DNA of 52,916 nucleotides from Geminicoccaceae bacterium (lineage in GTDB: Bacteria; Pseudomonadota; Alphaproteobacteria; Geminicoccales; Geminicoccaceae). How positions within the stretch are numbered: the stretch's first letter is position 1; each line of letters begins with the position of its first letter. This document shows, piece after piece, positions 25,634 through 34,938 of the stretch. The position numbers and the translations under genes are program-made. Location of the stretch: NCBI GenBank assembly GCA_025062095.1, contig JANXAZ010000006.1:1-52916 (forward strand), read 5' to 3'. The notes under the pieces are model-generated. The model did not search any database, had not been told where the DNA came from, and saw only the letters and a program-made list of their open reading frames with translations.

Positions 25634-28285
25634 TCACTCGGCGAGCGCCCGGCTCGCGATGTCCGCGCAGTCCTTGGACAGGCCGGGCGTCGCGGCGAGC
25701 CGCTCGAGCTCGGCCCGCATGAGCGCGCGGCGTGCGGGCTCGTAGCGTCGCCAGCGACCGAAGGCGGTCGCGAGCCGCGCCGCGACTTGGGGATTGATGC
25801 GATCGAGCGCGACGATCCGGTCCATGACCAGCCGATAACCGGCGCCGTCGGCGCGATGGAAACCGGGAAGGTTGCTCGCGGCGAAGGTCCCGAGCAGAGC
25901 GCGCACGCGGTTGGGGTTGCTCATGGTGAAAGCGGGATGGGCGAGCAGCCGCTCGACCCGCTCGACCGCTCGCTCGTCTTCGATTCCCGCCTGGAGCGCG
26001 AACCACTTGTCGACGACGAGGGCTTCTTCGCGGTAGAGCGTGTAGAAGTCTTCGAGCACCGCGTCGCGCTCGGAAGACGGGCTGTCGCAGAGAGCCCGCA
26101 GCGCCGCCATGCGATCGGTCATGTTGCCGGCGCGACGATACTGTTCGAGGGCGAGTTCCTCGGCCTCCCGGTCGAACGCCGCGACGAGATAGCTCAGGGC
26201 CGTGTTCTTGAGCGCCCGCCGGCCGATCGTCGCATTGTCGATAGCACGCGCGTCGATCGCCCCGTGCCGCGCATAGAGTTCCCGCCACAGCTCTCTCAGT
26301 GCAGTTCCCAGCCCTTCCCGCCAAGCGCGCAAGGAGGCGAACAAGGGATCGACCCGGATCTCGACCATCTGCTGGGCGAGGTAGGATCGCCCGGGCAGCT
26401 GAGCGTAACGCGCCCGGAAGGCGGGATCGAGGGATTCGTCGCCGACTGTCGCCCGCCAGGCCTCCACGAGCCGGGGATCGACCGCACACGATCGTTCGCC
26501 GAAGGCGGCGACGGCCGCGAGAAGAGATCGCGTGGCCAGCGTCTGGGCGGCGTCCCAGCGGCAGAAGGGATCGGGATCGCACGCGGAGAGCAGCGCCAGT
26601 TCGTCGGACGAGAGCGCGATCTCGAGGCGAACGGGAGCGGAGAAGTCGCGCAGCAGCGAAGGCACGGGCTCCTCCTCGAGCCCGATGAATACCCATCGGG
26701 CGCGTGCCGCGCACAGCTCGAGCACGCGTTCCGTTGCCGCCGGCTCGTTTTCGCCCTCCAAACGGACCGGGAGCGGTCTCCCGCTGGCCTTGCCGAGCAG
26801 ACCCAAGCGAATCGGGACGGGCATCGGCTCTTTGGTCGGCTGGCCGGGTGTGGGTGGCACCTCTTGGACGAGATCCAAGACGAGCGCGCCCCGCTGCGCG
26901 TCCCATTGTCGCTCGACTTTGAGGAGCGGGGTTCCCGCCTGACGGTACCAGATCAAGAACCGCGACAGATCCTCGCCCGCTCCGTCTCCGATCGCCGCTA
27001 CGAAGTCCTCGCACGTGACGGCCTCGCCGTCGTGGCGGGCGACATAGGTGTCCATGCCGCGGCGCCACCGCTCCGGCCCCACCGTCGTGTAGAGCATGCG
27101 GATGACTTCGGCTCCCTTGTTGTAGACAGTGGCCGTGTAGAAGTTGTTGATCTCGGCATAGGAGTCCGGTCGGATGGGATGAGCGAGCGGCCCCGCGTCC
27201 TCCGCGAATTGGACTTCGCGCAAATGGACCACGTCGCCGATGCGTTTGACGGCGGCCGAATGCATATCGGCGGCGAACTGCTGGTCGCGGAAAACCGTGA
27301 GGCCTTCTTTGAGGGTCAGTTGGAACCAGTCGCGGCAGGTGATGCGATTGCCGGTCCAGTTGTGGAAATACTCGTGAGCGATGATGCGCTCGACGTTCTG
27401 GAAGTCGGCATCCGTAGCCAGGTCGCGGCGCGCCAGTGCCGCCGAGGCGTTGAAGATGTTCAGCCCCTTGTTTTCCATCGCCCCGAAGTTGAAGTCGGAT
27501 ACGACGACAATCTGATAGAGATCGAGATCGTATTCAAGTCCGTAGACCTCCTCGTCCCATTTCATAGCCTTCTTGAGCGAGGCCATGGCGTGCTCGCATT
27601 GATCGATGTGTCGAGCATCCGCCCAAATCTTGAGCACGACCGGGCGGCCAGACTTGGTGACGAAGCGGTCTTCGAGACAGGCGAGGTCGCCGGCGACGAG
27701 GGCGAAGAGATAGGACGGTTTCGGGAAGGGATCGTCCCAGACGACATAATGTCGGCCGCCTTCGAGTTCGCCCGCTTCGATCGGGTTCCCGTTCGAGAGC
27801 AGAACCGGGTAGCGCGCGCGATCGGCTTCCAGCCGCACGCGGAAACGCGCCATCACGTCCGGTCGGTCCTGGTACCAGGTGATCCGCCGGAAACCCTCCG
27901 CCTCGCACTGAGTGCACAGGATCCCTTGCGTCTGATACAGCCCCATGAGCTTGGTGTTCGCGGCCGGGCGGATGCGCGTGACGACTTCGAGCGTGCAGGC
28001 CTCTCCGAGCCCCGGGACGCGCATCGTTCCCTCGAGGACGGAAAATTCGCTCGGGGCGAGTTCGCGGCCGTCCACGGCCAGCCGCAGCAGTTCGAGCTCG
28101 TCGCCGAACAACACGAGGTCGCGATCTTCGGGGACGGCCAGCGGGTTGCGTTCGAGCCATTGCCGGCTCGTCACGATCGTCGCTTCGGGGTCGAGCGCGA
28201 AGGAAAGTTCGACATTTTTCGTGAGAAAGGCGGGCGGGCGGTAGTCGGCGAGATAGACGCGACGCGGGCTCGCGAAGTCGCTCAT
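25634..28285 (-). CDS. pepN: aminopeptidase N (M1 family)
   Basis: 883 residues, full length for the PepN branch. Removes N-terminal amino acids from cytoplasmic peptides. The substrate-anchoring GAMEN is near residue 266-270 (NFGAMENKGLNIFN) and the zinc motif HEYFHNWTGNR near 302, with the distal zinc Glu in LKEGLTVFRDQQF. VYLADYRPPAFL at the N-terminus and ILCTQCEAEGFRRITWYQDRPDVM are typical. Single gene; ATG 28283-28285 with GAGGAG upstream. Confidence 0.96.
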   Translation of the reverse strand: MSDFASPRRVYLADYRPPAFLTKNVELSFALDPEATIVTSRQWLERNPLAVPEDRDLVLFGDELELLRLAVDGRELAPSEFSVLEGTMRVPGLGEACTLEVVTRIRPAANTKLMGLYQTQGILCTQCEAEGFRRITWYQDRPDVMARFRVRLEADRARYPVLLSNGNPIEAGELEGGRHYVVWDDPFPKPSYLFALVAGDLACLEDRFVTKSGRPVVLKIWADARHIDQCEHAMASLKKAMKWDEEVYGLEYDLDLYQIVVVSDFNFGAMENKGLNIFNASAALARRDLATDADFQNVERIIAHEYFHNWTGNRITCRDWFQLTLKEGLTVFRDQQFAADMHSAAVKRIGDVVHLREVQFAEDAGPLAHPIRPDSYAEINNFYTATVYNKGAEVIRMLYTTVGPERWRRGMDTYVARHDGEAVTCEDFVAAIGDGAGEDLSRFLIWYRQAGTPLLKVERQWDAQRGALVLDLVQEVPPTPGQPTKEPMPVPIRLGLLGKASGRPLPVRLEGENEPAATERVLELCAARARWVFIGLEEEPVPSLLRDFSAPVRLEIALSSDELALLSACDPDPFCRWDAAQTLATRSLLAAVAAFGERSCAVDPRLVEAWRATVGDESLDPAFRARYAQLPGRSYLAQQMVEIRVDPLFASLRAWREGLGTALRELWRELYARHGAIDARAIDNATIGRRALKNTALSYLVAAFDREAEELALEQYRRAGNMTDRMAALRALCDSPSSERDAVLEDFYTLYREEALVVDKWFALQAGIEDERAVERVERLLAHPAFTMSNPNRVRALLGTFAASNLPGFHRADGAGYRLVMDRIVALDRINPQVAARLATAFGRWRRYEPARRALMRAELERLAATPGLSKDCADIASRALAE

Positions 28286-28685
28286 CCGGCTCTCCTCGAC
28301 GCTGGTGCTCGCCCAACTAGCGCGCGGGCCCGGCCGCGGCCAGTCTCGGCCGACGAGAGGCGCCTCCGCGACCCGCGCGCCGACGGGTGTCGGCTCCGCC
28401 GGCGCGCCGGCGCGGCTCCGCGCGGGATCGTAAGCCGCGCCGGCACCGAAAGCAGGACTGCGGCGGTACGGCCCGCTCGCTGGACCGCTGCAGCTCGAGC
28501 GCCGGGCCCGGATCGCGACGACGAGCGTTTCGGCACTGCAAGCCTCGCTGCTCCGCCGCTTCGCGGTCCCGCGCGTCGTCGCGGCGCCCTCGATCAGCGG
28601 GGAGCGGATCGGAGCCGCGCGCCCGCGGCTTGTCGCCCGGCGGTGGCGCCACTAGCCTGCGCGCCCGGCTGAAGAGGAGGAGGCT
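28286..28685. other. divergent intergenic region pepN / dehydrogenase gene
   Basis: 400 bases of extremely GC-rich sequence. Open frames read as Arg/Ala low complexity. Both flanking genes start outward, so promoters for both should lie here, but no consensus elements stand out. Confidence 0.4.
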
Positions 28686-29555
28686 ATGGCGCGCACCGCA
28701 TTCGTCGGACTGGGGGTCATGGGCTATCCGATGGCCGGCCATCTCGCCCGGCACGGCCACGAGGTGAAGGTCTTCAACCGTACGCCGGCCAAAGCCGAAG
28801 CCTGGGTCGCCCAATACGGCGGCACCCTGGCGCACAGCCCGCGCGAAGCGGCACGAGAAGCCGAGATCGTGTTCTGCATGGTGGGCGACGATCCCGACGT
28901 GCGCGCCGTCGTCTACGGTGCCGACGGCATCCTCGCCGGCATGGCACCGGGTGCGATCCTCGTCGATCACACCACCGCTTCCGCCGATCTCGCGCGCGAG
29001 CTGTTCGCGGCCTGCAAAGCCCAGGGCAAGCACTTCATCGATGCCCCGGTCTCCGGCGGCCAGAGCGGTGCCGTCAACGGCATCCTCACCATCATGTGCG
29101 GCGGCGAGGAGGAGGCTTTCGCACGGGCCGAGCCGGTGATGCGCGCTTACGGCCGACAGATCACGCTCATCGGCGGACCCGGGGCCGGCCAGCTCACCAA
29201 GATGGTCAATCAGATCTGCATCGCCGGCCTCGTCCAAGCCCTCGCCGAAGCGATCAATTTCGCGATCAAGGCCGGCCTCGATACGGACAAGGTCCTCGCG
29301 ACCATCTCCAAGGGCGCCGCTCAATCTTGGCAGATGGAGAACCGTTGGAAGACCATGGTAGAGGGCAAATTCGACTTCGGCTTCGCGGTGGATTGGATGC
29401 GCAAGGACCTTCGCATCGCGATGGAAGAGGCGCGCCGCAACGGCGCGCCGTTGCCCGTTACCGCGCTGGTCGATCAGTTCTATCGGCTGGTGCAGATGAA
29501 GGGCGGAGGACGCTGGGACACTTCGAGCCTGATCCAGAACCTGCGCGACGGCTGA
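28686..29555 (+). CDS. 3-hydroxyisobutyrate dehydrogenase family NAD(P)-dependent oxidoreductase
   Basis: 289 residues of the beta-hydroxyacid dehydrogenase family. Rossmann loop FVGLGVMGYPMAGHLARHGHEV, the substrate-site DAPVSGGQSGAVNG near residue 120, the catalytic Lys in GAGQLTKMVNQ near 170, and the C-terminal FDFGFAVDWMRKDLRIA helix. Members oxidise 3-hydroxyisobutyrate (MmsB) or reduce tartronate or succinic semialdehyde; which applies here cannot be told. A strong AGGAGGAGG precedes ATG 28686. Confidence 0.9.
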   Translation: MARTAFVGLGVMGYPMAGHLARHGHEVKVFNRTPAKAEAWVAQYGGTLAHSPREAAREAEIVFCMVGDDPDVRAVVYGADGILAGMAPGAILVDHTTASADLARELFAACKAQGKHFIDAPVSGGQSGAVNGILTIMCGGEEEAFARAEPVMRAYGRQITLIGGPGAGQLTKMVNQICIAGLVQALAEAINFAIKAGLDTDKVLATISKGAAQSWQMENRWKTMVEGKFDFGFAVDWMRKDLRIAMEEARRNGAPLPVTALVDQFYRLVQMKGGGRWDTSSLIQNLRDG

Positions 29556-29664
29556 CCGCGCGTGCCGATCTGGAATCGCCGTCACGGAGAGGCCACATAG
29601 CCTCGGCGGGGAGAGCGCGGCGCCCGCCGCCGCGCCCGTCCGCTCGATTGCGAGGTCGTCGGCC

Positions 29665-30006
29665 ATGAACGACAAGATTCGTGTCCGCACAGCCAAATTC
29701 CCGATCGGCCAAGTGGTCCGGCATCGCCTGTTCCCGTTCCGCGGCGTGATCTTCGACGTCGATCCGGAGTTCGCCAACACCGAGGAATGGTACAACGCGA
29801 TCCCGGAGGAGGTGCGGCCGCGTAAAGACCAGCCGTTCTACCATCTCCTCGCCGAGAACGCCGATGCCTATTACGTCGCGTACGTTTCCGAGCAGAACCT
29901 GGTACCGGATCCTTACGGGGGACCGGTCGAACATCCCAAGGTCCCCGAACTGTTCGAGAAACTCCAGAACGGACGCTACCAACCGCGTCGCTTCTACAGG
30001 AATTGA
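29665..30006 (+). CDS. hspQ: heat shock protein HspQ
   Basis: 113 residues. HspQ binds hemimethylated DNA and modulates Lon-dependent proteolysis in E. coli. Family sequence is clear: KFPIGQVVRHRLFPFRGVIFDVDPEF, NTEEWYNAIP, RPRKDQPFYHLLAEN and YVAYVSEQNLVPD. The ATG at 29665 ties to the family N-terminus. Followed after 45 bases by fsa, with a strong hairpin in the gap. Confidence 0.95.
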   Translation: MNDKIRVRTAKFPIGQVVRHRLFPFRGVIFDVDPEFANTEEWYNAIPEEVRPRKDQPFYHLLAENADAYYVAYVSEQNLVPDPYGGPVEHPKVPELFEKLQNGRYQPRRFYRN

Positions 30007-30011
30007 CGCTC

Positions 30012-30033
30012 GGGCCGGTCGGACGACCGGCCC
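30012..30033. repeat. perfect inverted repeat between hspQ and fsa
   Basis: GGGCCGGTC (30012-30020) and GACCGGCCC (30025-30033) form a nine-base perfect stem with loop GGAC. No T-run follows, so it is not a classic terminator. It sits just after the hspQ stop and 19 bases before the fsa ATG, so it could shape mRNA stability or fsa translation. Confidence 0.6.
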
Positions 30034-30051
30034 CGGCGCGGGGGCCGTTCC

Positions 30052-30708
30052 ATGAAATTCTTCGTCGACAGCGCCGATGTCCACGAAATCGCCGACCTCG
30101 CCGCCACCGGGCTGGTCGACGGCGTGACCACCAACCCTTCGCTCGTCGCCAAGACGGGACGGCCCTTCTTCGAGGTGCTCGAAGAGATCTGTCGGCTCGT
30201 GTCCGGCCCGGTGAGCGCGGAAGTGACGGCCACCGACGTCGCCGGCATGTTGCGCGAGGCTTCGCGCCTGCTTGAGGTCGCCCCCAACGTCTGCATCAAG
30301 CTGCCCCTCACCCCGGCCGGCCTCCAAGCTTGCCGAGCCCTCGCCGACCGGGGAGCGAAGGTCAACGTCACGCTGTGTTTTTCGCCCGCGCAGGCGATCC
30401 TCGCCGCCAAAGCGGGCGCCGCCTTCGTTTCCCCCTTCGTCGGTCGGCTCGACGACGTCGGCCACGACGGCATGCGGTTGATCTCCGATATCCTTCAAAT
30501 CTACCGCAACTATCCGAACTTCCGCACCGAAGTCCTGGTCGCCTCCATCCGCCATCCTCTGCACGTCGTCGAAGCAGCGCGTTTGGGCGCTCACGTCGCC
30601 ACCATGCCGCCCGCGGTGCTGCGCCAGCTCGTTCGCCATCCCTTGACCGACAAGGGGCTCGAGGCTTTTCTCGCCGATTGGGCCAAGACGGGACAGCGGA
30701 TCGGATGA
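30052..30708 (+). CDS. fsa: fructose-6-phosphate aldolase / small transaldolase
   Basis: 218 residues of the short transaldolase branch, a TIM-barrel class I aldolase. [31 protein letters not shown], the Schiff-base Lys in [12 protein letters not shown] near residue 85, [12 protein letters not shown] and [11 protein letters not shown] match. These enzymes are annotated either as transaldolase (pentose phosphate pathway) or fructose-6-phosphate aldolase; a Tyr/Phe at a single site decides and I cannot settle it. Its stop overlaps the next gene start (ATGA). Confidence 0.92.
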   Translation: MKFFVDSADVHEIADLAATGLVDGVTTNPSLVAKTGRPFFEVLEEICRLVSGPVSAEVTATDVAGMLREASRLLEVAPNVCIKLPLTPAGLQACRALADRGAKVNVTLCFSPAQAILAAKAGAAFVSPFVGRLDDVGHDGMRLISDILQIYRNYPNFRTEVLVASIRHPLHVVEAARLGAHVATMPPAVLRQLVRHPLTDKGLEAFLADWAKTGQRIG

Positions 30709-31160
30709 TCGCGGCGGCCGCTCTCGGTTTCGCTTTCGCTGCGCTCGTCGGTACCGCCGATGCTCAGCCGCTCGATCGCTCGCTGGGCGGGTTGTTGCCT
30801 TTCGATCGGGCCGAGACGGCCTCGGTGCGCGTCGAAGCGTTCTTGGAAGACGAGGGGGGTCGACGCGCGCTCCTCGTCCGGCTGACACCGCTCGGACGAG
30901 CGAAGTTGGTGGCCGATCCCGGCATCCAGGCCGTGCCGCTTCCGGGTCCTCGGGGACCGTGGTCGGCCGTGCCGCGGGTCGAAATCGTCGATCCGGATCG
31001 CGGCTATTTTCAGAACCCGGTCGAGCTGCGGCTGCCGGTGCTCGCGGGCGCCACGGGCGAAGCCGCGGCCGAGGTGGCCTACGCCTGGTGCGGTCTCGAG
31101 CGGATCTGCTTGTTCGGGAGCACCACGGTCTCGGTCCTGCTTTCGGACCCGAGCAGCTGA
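30705..31160 (+). CDS. secreted protein, DsbD alpha domain-like
   Basis: 151 residues. Signal peptide [20 protein letters not shown], then a beta-rich domain with paired Cys near the end ([22 protein letters not shown]). The layout, a sandwich of strands ending in a Cys-x-x-x-x-x-Cys stretch and VSVLL, resembles the periplasmic DsbD/ScsB N-terminal domain, which relays reducing equivalents. This is a resemblance, not a firm assignment. Starts at ATG overlapping the fsa stop, so it is co-translated with fsa; gpsA begins 17 bases later. Confidence 0.7.
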   Translation: MIAAAALGFAFAALVGTADAQPLDRSLGGLLPFDRAETASVRVEAFLEDEGGRRALLVRLTPLGRAKLVADPGIQAVPLPGPRGPWSAVPRVEIVDPDRGYFQNPVELRLPVLAGATGEAAAEVAYAWCGLERICLFGSTTVSVLLSDPSS

Positions 31161-31177
31161 GCGGAGCGCGTTCGCGC

Positions 31178-32158
31178 GTGGCTCGGATCGGTATCGTCGG
31201 CGCCGGCGCCTGGGGAACGGCGCTCGCCGTACACGCCGCTCGCCTCGGACACCGGGTGTGGCTCGTCGCTCGCGATCCGGGGCTCGCCGCGCGCATCCGC
31301 GAAGAGCGGGAGAACGCCCGTTACCTGCCCGGTGTGCCTCTGCCCGACGCGATCGCGGCGAGCTCGGATCCCGCCGTGCTGGCCGAGGTCGAACTCGCGC
31401 TCCTGGCGGTCCCGACCCAGGCGTTGCGGGCTGTCGTCGGCGCTCTGCCCCACCCCGCGGGCACGCTTCTGCTCTGCTGCAAAGGGCTCGAACTCGGCAC
31501 CGGATCGCGTCCGAGCGAGGTCGTTCGTTCGCTTCGCCCCGCGGCGGAGGTCGGTGCTCTTTCCGGTCCCTCCTTCGCGGCCGAAGTCGCCCGCGGCCTG
31601 CCGACCGCGGTCAGCGTCGCCTTTCCCGACCGTGCCCGCGCACGCGAGGTCGCGAGGCTGCTCGCCGGGCCGACCTTTCGCGCCTATCCGACCGACGATC
31701 TCCTGGGCGTCGAGCTCGGCGGGGCGATGAAGAACGTGGTGGCCATCGCCGCCGGCATCGTCATGGGCAAGAACCTCGGCGAGAACGCCCGCGCGGCGGT
31801 GATCACGCGGGGTCTGGCCGAAATCGCGCGGCTCGCGGAAGCCCTCGGCGCCCGGCGAGCCACGCTCATGGGTCTTTCCGGTCTGGGCGATCTCGTGCTC
31901 ACGGCCACGAGCCTGACCTCCCGCAACACTTCTCTCGGCTGGGCGATCGGCCGCGGCCGGCCTCCGGACGAGCTCCTCGGTGCCGGAAAGCTCCTCGCCG
32001 AGGGCGCCTTCACCGCCGAAGCCGCGTGCGTCCTGGCCGCCCGCCTCGGGCTCGAGCTTCCCATCACCGATGCTGTTCGCAAGGTCGTCCGCGGCGAGAC
32101 CTCGGTCGATGCGGCGATCGCGGCGCTGCTCGCCCGTCCGGCTCCCGAGCGGGAATAG
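31178..32158 (+). CDS. gpsA: NAD(P)H-dependent glycerol-3-phosphate dehydrogenase
   Basis: 326 residues. Reduces dihydroxyacetone phosphate to sn-glycerol 3-phosphate, the lipid backbone. N-terminal IGIVGAGAWGTALAVHAARLGH is the nucleotide loop; LLLCCKGLE, ALSGPSFAAEVARGLPTAV, the active-site Lys in GVELGGAMKNVVAIAAGIV and MGLSGLGDLVLTATSLTSRN follow in the family order. GTG start at 31178 with GCGGAGCG upstream. Probably last gene of the fsa operon. Confidence 0.95.
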   Translation: MARIGIVGAGAWGTALAVHAARLGHRVWLVARDPGLAARIREERENARYLPGVPLPDAIAASSDPAVLAEVELALLAVPTQALRAVVGALPHPAGTLLLCCKGLELGTGSRPSEVVRSLRPAAEVGALSGPSFAAEVARGLPTAVSVAFPDRARAREVARLLAGPTFRAYPTDDLLGVELGGAMKNVVAIAAGIVMGKNLGENARAAVITRGLAEIARLAEALGARRATLMGLSGLGDLVLTATSLTSRNTSLGWAIGRGRPPDELLGAGKLLAEGAFTAEAACVLAARLGLELPITDAVRKVVRGETSVDAAIAALLARPAPERE

Positions 32159-32187
32159 GGCTCGGCGCGGGTCGGCCCCGCGAGGTC

Positions 32188-33057
32188 TCAGCGGCCGCGG
32201 CGGGCCAGGATCTCCTTGGCCTGTTCTACCCAGCGCTCGCGTTCGACCCGGCCCGGGAATTCGATCGCCGCGTCGATCTCTTTCGCCCGTTCCGGGGTCA
32301 AAGCGGCGAGATCGGCGAAGGTGCGGATCCCGAGCTCGTTGAGGCGCCGCTCGAGAACCGGCCCGATCCCCTTGATCAACTTGAGGTCGTCGCGGGGCGG
32401 AGGACCCTCGGCGGGGGCCTTTCGTTCGGGCTCGACCGCCGGCAGCGGCTCCTCGCGAGCGACCACGGGATGCTCTTCGCGCGGCACCGGCGGGTGCGAT
32501 TCGACGAGGCGAGGTAAGCGGGCGAGCTCGGCTTTGAGCTCGGCACGCCGACGTTTGAGAGCCTCGGCGGCCGAGGAGCCCGCCGGCAACATCGCGAGCC
32601 TGGCCTCGAGCGTCCGCAACTCCGCGCGAAGCGCGGCCTCCCCGCTCGCGCTCGGCGGCGCCGCCGGTTCGGCCGGACCCGCGCTCGGAGGAGAAGGCGG
32701 CATCGGGCGCACCGCGGCTGCTTCGCGCTCGAGCCTGTCGATGGTCGCGCGCGCCTCGGCGAGTTCGCGCTCGAGAGCCTCTTGGCTCGCGAGGCGATGG
32801 CGCGCCGCCGACGCTTCCTCGCGCGCCCGCTCGAGCTCGGCTTGGAGGCTCTGCAGGCGTGTCTGCAGCGCGACCAGCTGGTGTTTGGTTTCCGCATGCG
32901 CCTCGTCGGCTTCCCGCGCCTCGGCGCGTGCGCGCGCGAGCTCTGCTGCGACCCGCTCTTCGGTCTCGAGCACCCGCCGATCGCATAGCCGTTGCAAGAC
33001 GAACCCGACACCGAGGGCGCCGACGACGAGCCCGATCAGGAACCACGCCACCTCCAT
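32188..33057 (-). CDS. membrane-anchored coiled-coil protein with C-terminal helix-hairpin-helix domain
   Basis: 289 residues. One N-terminal membrane helix ([22 protein letters not shown]), a long coiled coil rich in Glu/Arg/Ala heptads (residues about 30-120 and 140-180), a Pro-rich linker, then a helix-hairpin-helix unit near residues 230-265 ([34 protein letters not shown]). Such C-termini are often annotated as flap endonuclease-like or 50S L21-like, and bind DNA in other proteins. No catalytic residues are visible. A membrane-tethered DNA- or protein-contact role is inference. Convergent with gpsA. Confidence 0.8.
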   Translation of the reverse strand: MEVAWFLIGLVVGALGVGFVLQRLCDRRVLETEERVAAELARARAEAREADEAHAETKHQLVALQTRLQSLQAELERAREEASAARHRLASQEALERELAEARATIDRLEREAAAVRPMPPSPPSAGPAEPAAPPSASGEAALRAELRTLEARLAMLPAGSSAAEALKRRRAELKAELARLPRLVESHPPVPREEHPVVAREEPLPAVEPERKAPAEGPPPRDDLKLIKGIGPVLERRLNELGIRTFADLAALTPERAKEIDAAIEFPGRVERERWVEQAKEILARRGR

Positions 33058-33108
33058 GCGTCCACCTCCCCTGGGCCTTGCCGCGAGGATTCGCGCGCGT
33101 CCCGCCGA

Positions 33109-34782
33109 TCACGCCGCCATCTCCAGCGCGACTCCGCCGGTCGCCTCGCGCGCGTCCTCCCGGATCATGTCGGCGGCTTTCTCGGCGATCATGATCACCG
33201 GAGCGGCGGTGTTCCCCGAGGTGATCGTGGGCATGATCGAGGCGTCGACGACCCGGATCCCGGCGAGCCCGTGGACCCGCAAGCGGGCGTCGACGACCGC
33301 CGTGCGGTCGCTGCGCGGGCCCATCTTGCAGGTGCCCACGGGGTGGAAGATCGTCGTCGCGATATCCCCGGCCGCCCGCACCAAATCCTCGTCGCGCTGG
33401 ACGTCGGGACCGGGACGATATTCCTCCGGTCGATAGCGCGCCATCGCGCGCGCCGCCATGATCCGGCGCGTCAGGCGAATAGCCTGGACGGCCACCCGGC
33501 GGTCTTCCTCGGTCGAAAGGTAGCGCGGCTGGATCGCCGGCGGCGTGCGGGGATCCGGGCTCACGAGCCGCACGAAACCCCGGCTCGTCGGCCGCAGATT
33601 GCACACCGAAGCGGTGATCGCGGGGAAGCGATGGAGCGGCTCGCCGAATCGATCGAGCGAGAGCGGCTGCACGTGATACTCGAGATTGGCGGTGGCATAA
33701 GCCGGGTCGGATTTGGCGAAAGCGCCGAGCTGCGACGGCGCCATGGTCAAGGGCCCGCGCCGGAAGAGCACGTATTCCAGCCCCATCCACAGCTTCCAGA
33801 AGGGGCTGTGCGCCCGTTCGTTGAGCGTGGGAACTCCGTGCACCTTGTACACGGTGCGAATCTGCAGGTGATCTTGGAGGTTCTCGCCGACCCCGGGCAG
33901 CTCGTGCCGGACTTCGATGCCGTACTTGCGAAGGAGTTCTCCCGGTCCGATCCCGGAGAGTTGGAGAAGATGGGGAGAGGCGATGGCACCGGCGGCGAGG
34001 ATCACCTCTCGGCGGGCCAGCACCCGACGGATTTCACCCTGCCAATGGTACTCGAGGCCCGCCACCCGCCGCCCTTCGAGAACCAGGCGCAAGGCGAGAG
34101 CTCGTGTGCGGAGCTCGAGGTTGCGGCGATGGAGCACCGGGCGCAAGAAAGCCTTGGCCGCGCTCCAACGCACGCCTCGGCGCTGGTTGACTTGGAAATA
34201 TCCGCACCCCTCGTTGTCGCCGGTGTTGAAGTCGTCGCGCATCGGGATCCCGACTTCGGCCGCGGCGGCGCGGAAGGCGTCGAGGATCTCCCACGACAGG
34301 CGCTGGCGTTCGACACGCCATTCTCCGCCCGCGCCGTGGAAGGCGCTCTCCCCGTCGACGTGGTCCTCGGAGCGCTTGAAGTAAGGAAGAACCTCCTCCC
34401 ACGACCAACCGGGATTGCCGAGCTGGCGCCAGTGATCGTAATCGGCCGCCTGCCCGCGCATGTAGATCATACCGTTGATCGAGGAACAACCACCGACGAC
34501 TTTACCTCGCGGATAGTTGATCGCGCGCCCGTTCAAGCCCGGCTCCGGCTCCGTCTTGAAGCACCAATCGGCGCGCGGATTGCCCTGAGCGAAGAGATAA
34601 CCCACGGGGATGTGGAACCAGATCCAGTTCTCGGTGCCTCCCGCTTCGAGCACGAGCACGCGCGCTTCCGGGTCGGCCGAGAGACGGTTGGCGAGCACGC
34701 ATCCCGCCGTGCCGGCACCGACGATCACGTAATCGAAGCTTTCGCTTCCGGGGTCGCGCATGGACCGGTGCGCCTCCGCCAC
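33109..34782 (-). CDS. GMC family FAD oxidoreductase (choline dehydrogenase-like)
   Basis: 557 residues. FAD-binding loop [20 protein letters not shown], the GMC signature [20 protein letters not shown] near residue 95, the second signature [16 protein letters not shown] near 270, and the C-terminal catalytic segment [11 protein letters not shown] with [17 protein letters not shown]. Family members oxidise choline or medium-chain and polyethylene-glycol alcohols, passing electrons to the respiratory chain. No betaine aldehyde dehydrogenase is adjacent, so an alcohol other than choline is equally likely. Start GTG 34782 is preferred; ATG 34761 is a close alternative. Confidence 0.9.
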   Translation of the reverse strand: MAEAHRSMRDPGSESFDYVIVGAGTAGCVLANRLSADPEARVLVLEAGGTENWIWFHIPVGYLFAQGNPRADWCFKTEPEPGLNGRAINYPRGKVVGGCSSINGMIYMRGQAADYDHWRQLGNPGWSWEEVLPYFKRSEDHVDGESAFHGAGGEWRVERQRLSWEILDAFRAAAAEVGIPMRDDFNTGDNEGCGYFQVNQRRGVRWSAAKAFLRPVLHRRNLELRTRALALRLVLEGRRVAGLEYHWQGEIRRVLARREVILAAGAIASPHLLQLSGIGPGELLRKYGIEVRHELPGVGENLQDHLQIRTVYKVHGVPTLNERAHSPFWKLWMGLEYVLFRRGPLTMAPSQLGAFAKSDPAYATANLEYHVQPLSLDRFGEPLHRFPAITASVCNLRPTSRGFVRLVSPDPRTPPAIQPRYLSTEEDRRVAVQAIRLTRRIMAARAMARYRPEEYRPGPDVQRDEDLVRAAGDIATTIFHPVGTCKMGPRSDRTAVVDARLRVHGLAGIRVVDASIMPTITSGNTAAPVIMIAEKAADMIREDAREATGGVALEMAA

Positions 34783-34938
34783 GTCGCACCTCCTCCTTTT
34801 CGGTTCTCATTTCGATTACGGATCGCACTCCGCTTCCGCAAGCGGGGCACGGGCGAGCGGGTCGCGCGCGCCCGACGAATGGCCGCGGGCACGAGAGCGG
34901 CTTATGGTCGGGCGCGAACATGACGAAACGGAGACGGA

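Noticed and set aside
25481-28672. 1063-residue plus-strand open frame
   Set aside because: Entirely antisense to pepN, whose GAMEN and HEYFH motifs are certain; long antisense frames are expected at this GC content.
31079-33790. 903-residue minus-strand open frame
   Set aside because: Runs antisense through gpsA and in a shifted frame through the helix-hairpin-helix and GMC genes; no family resemblance.
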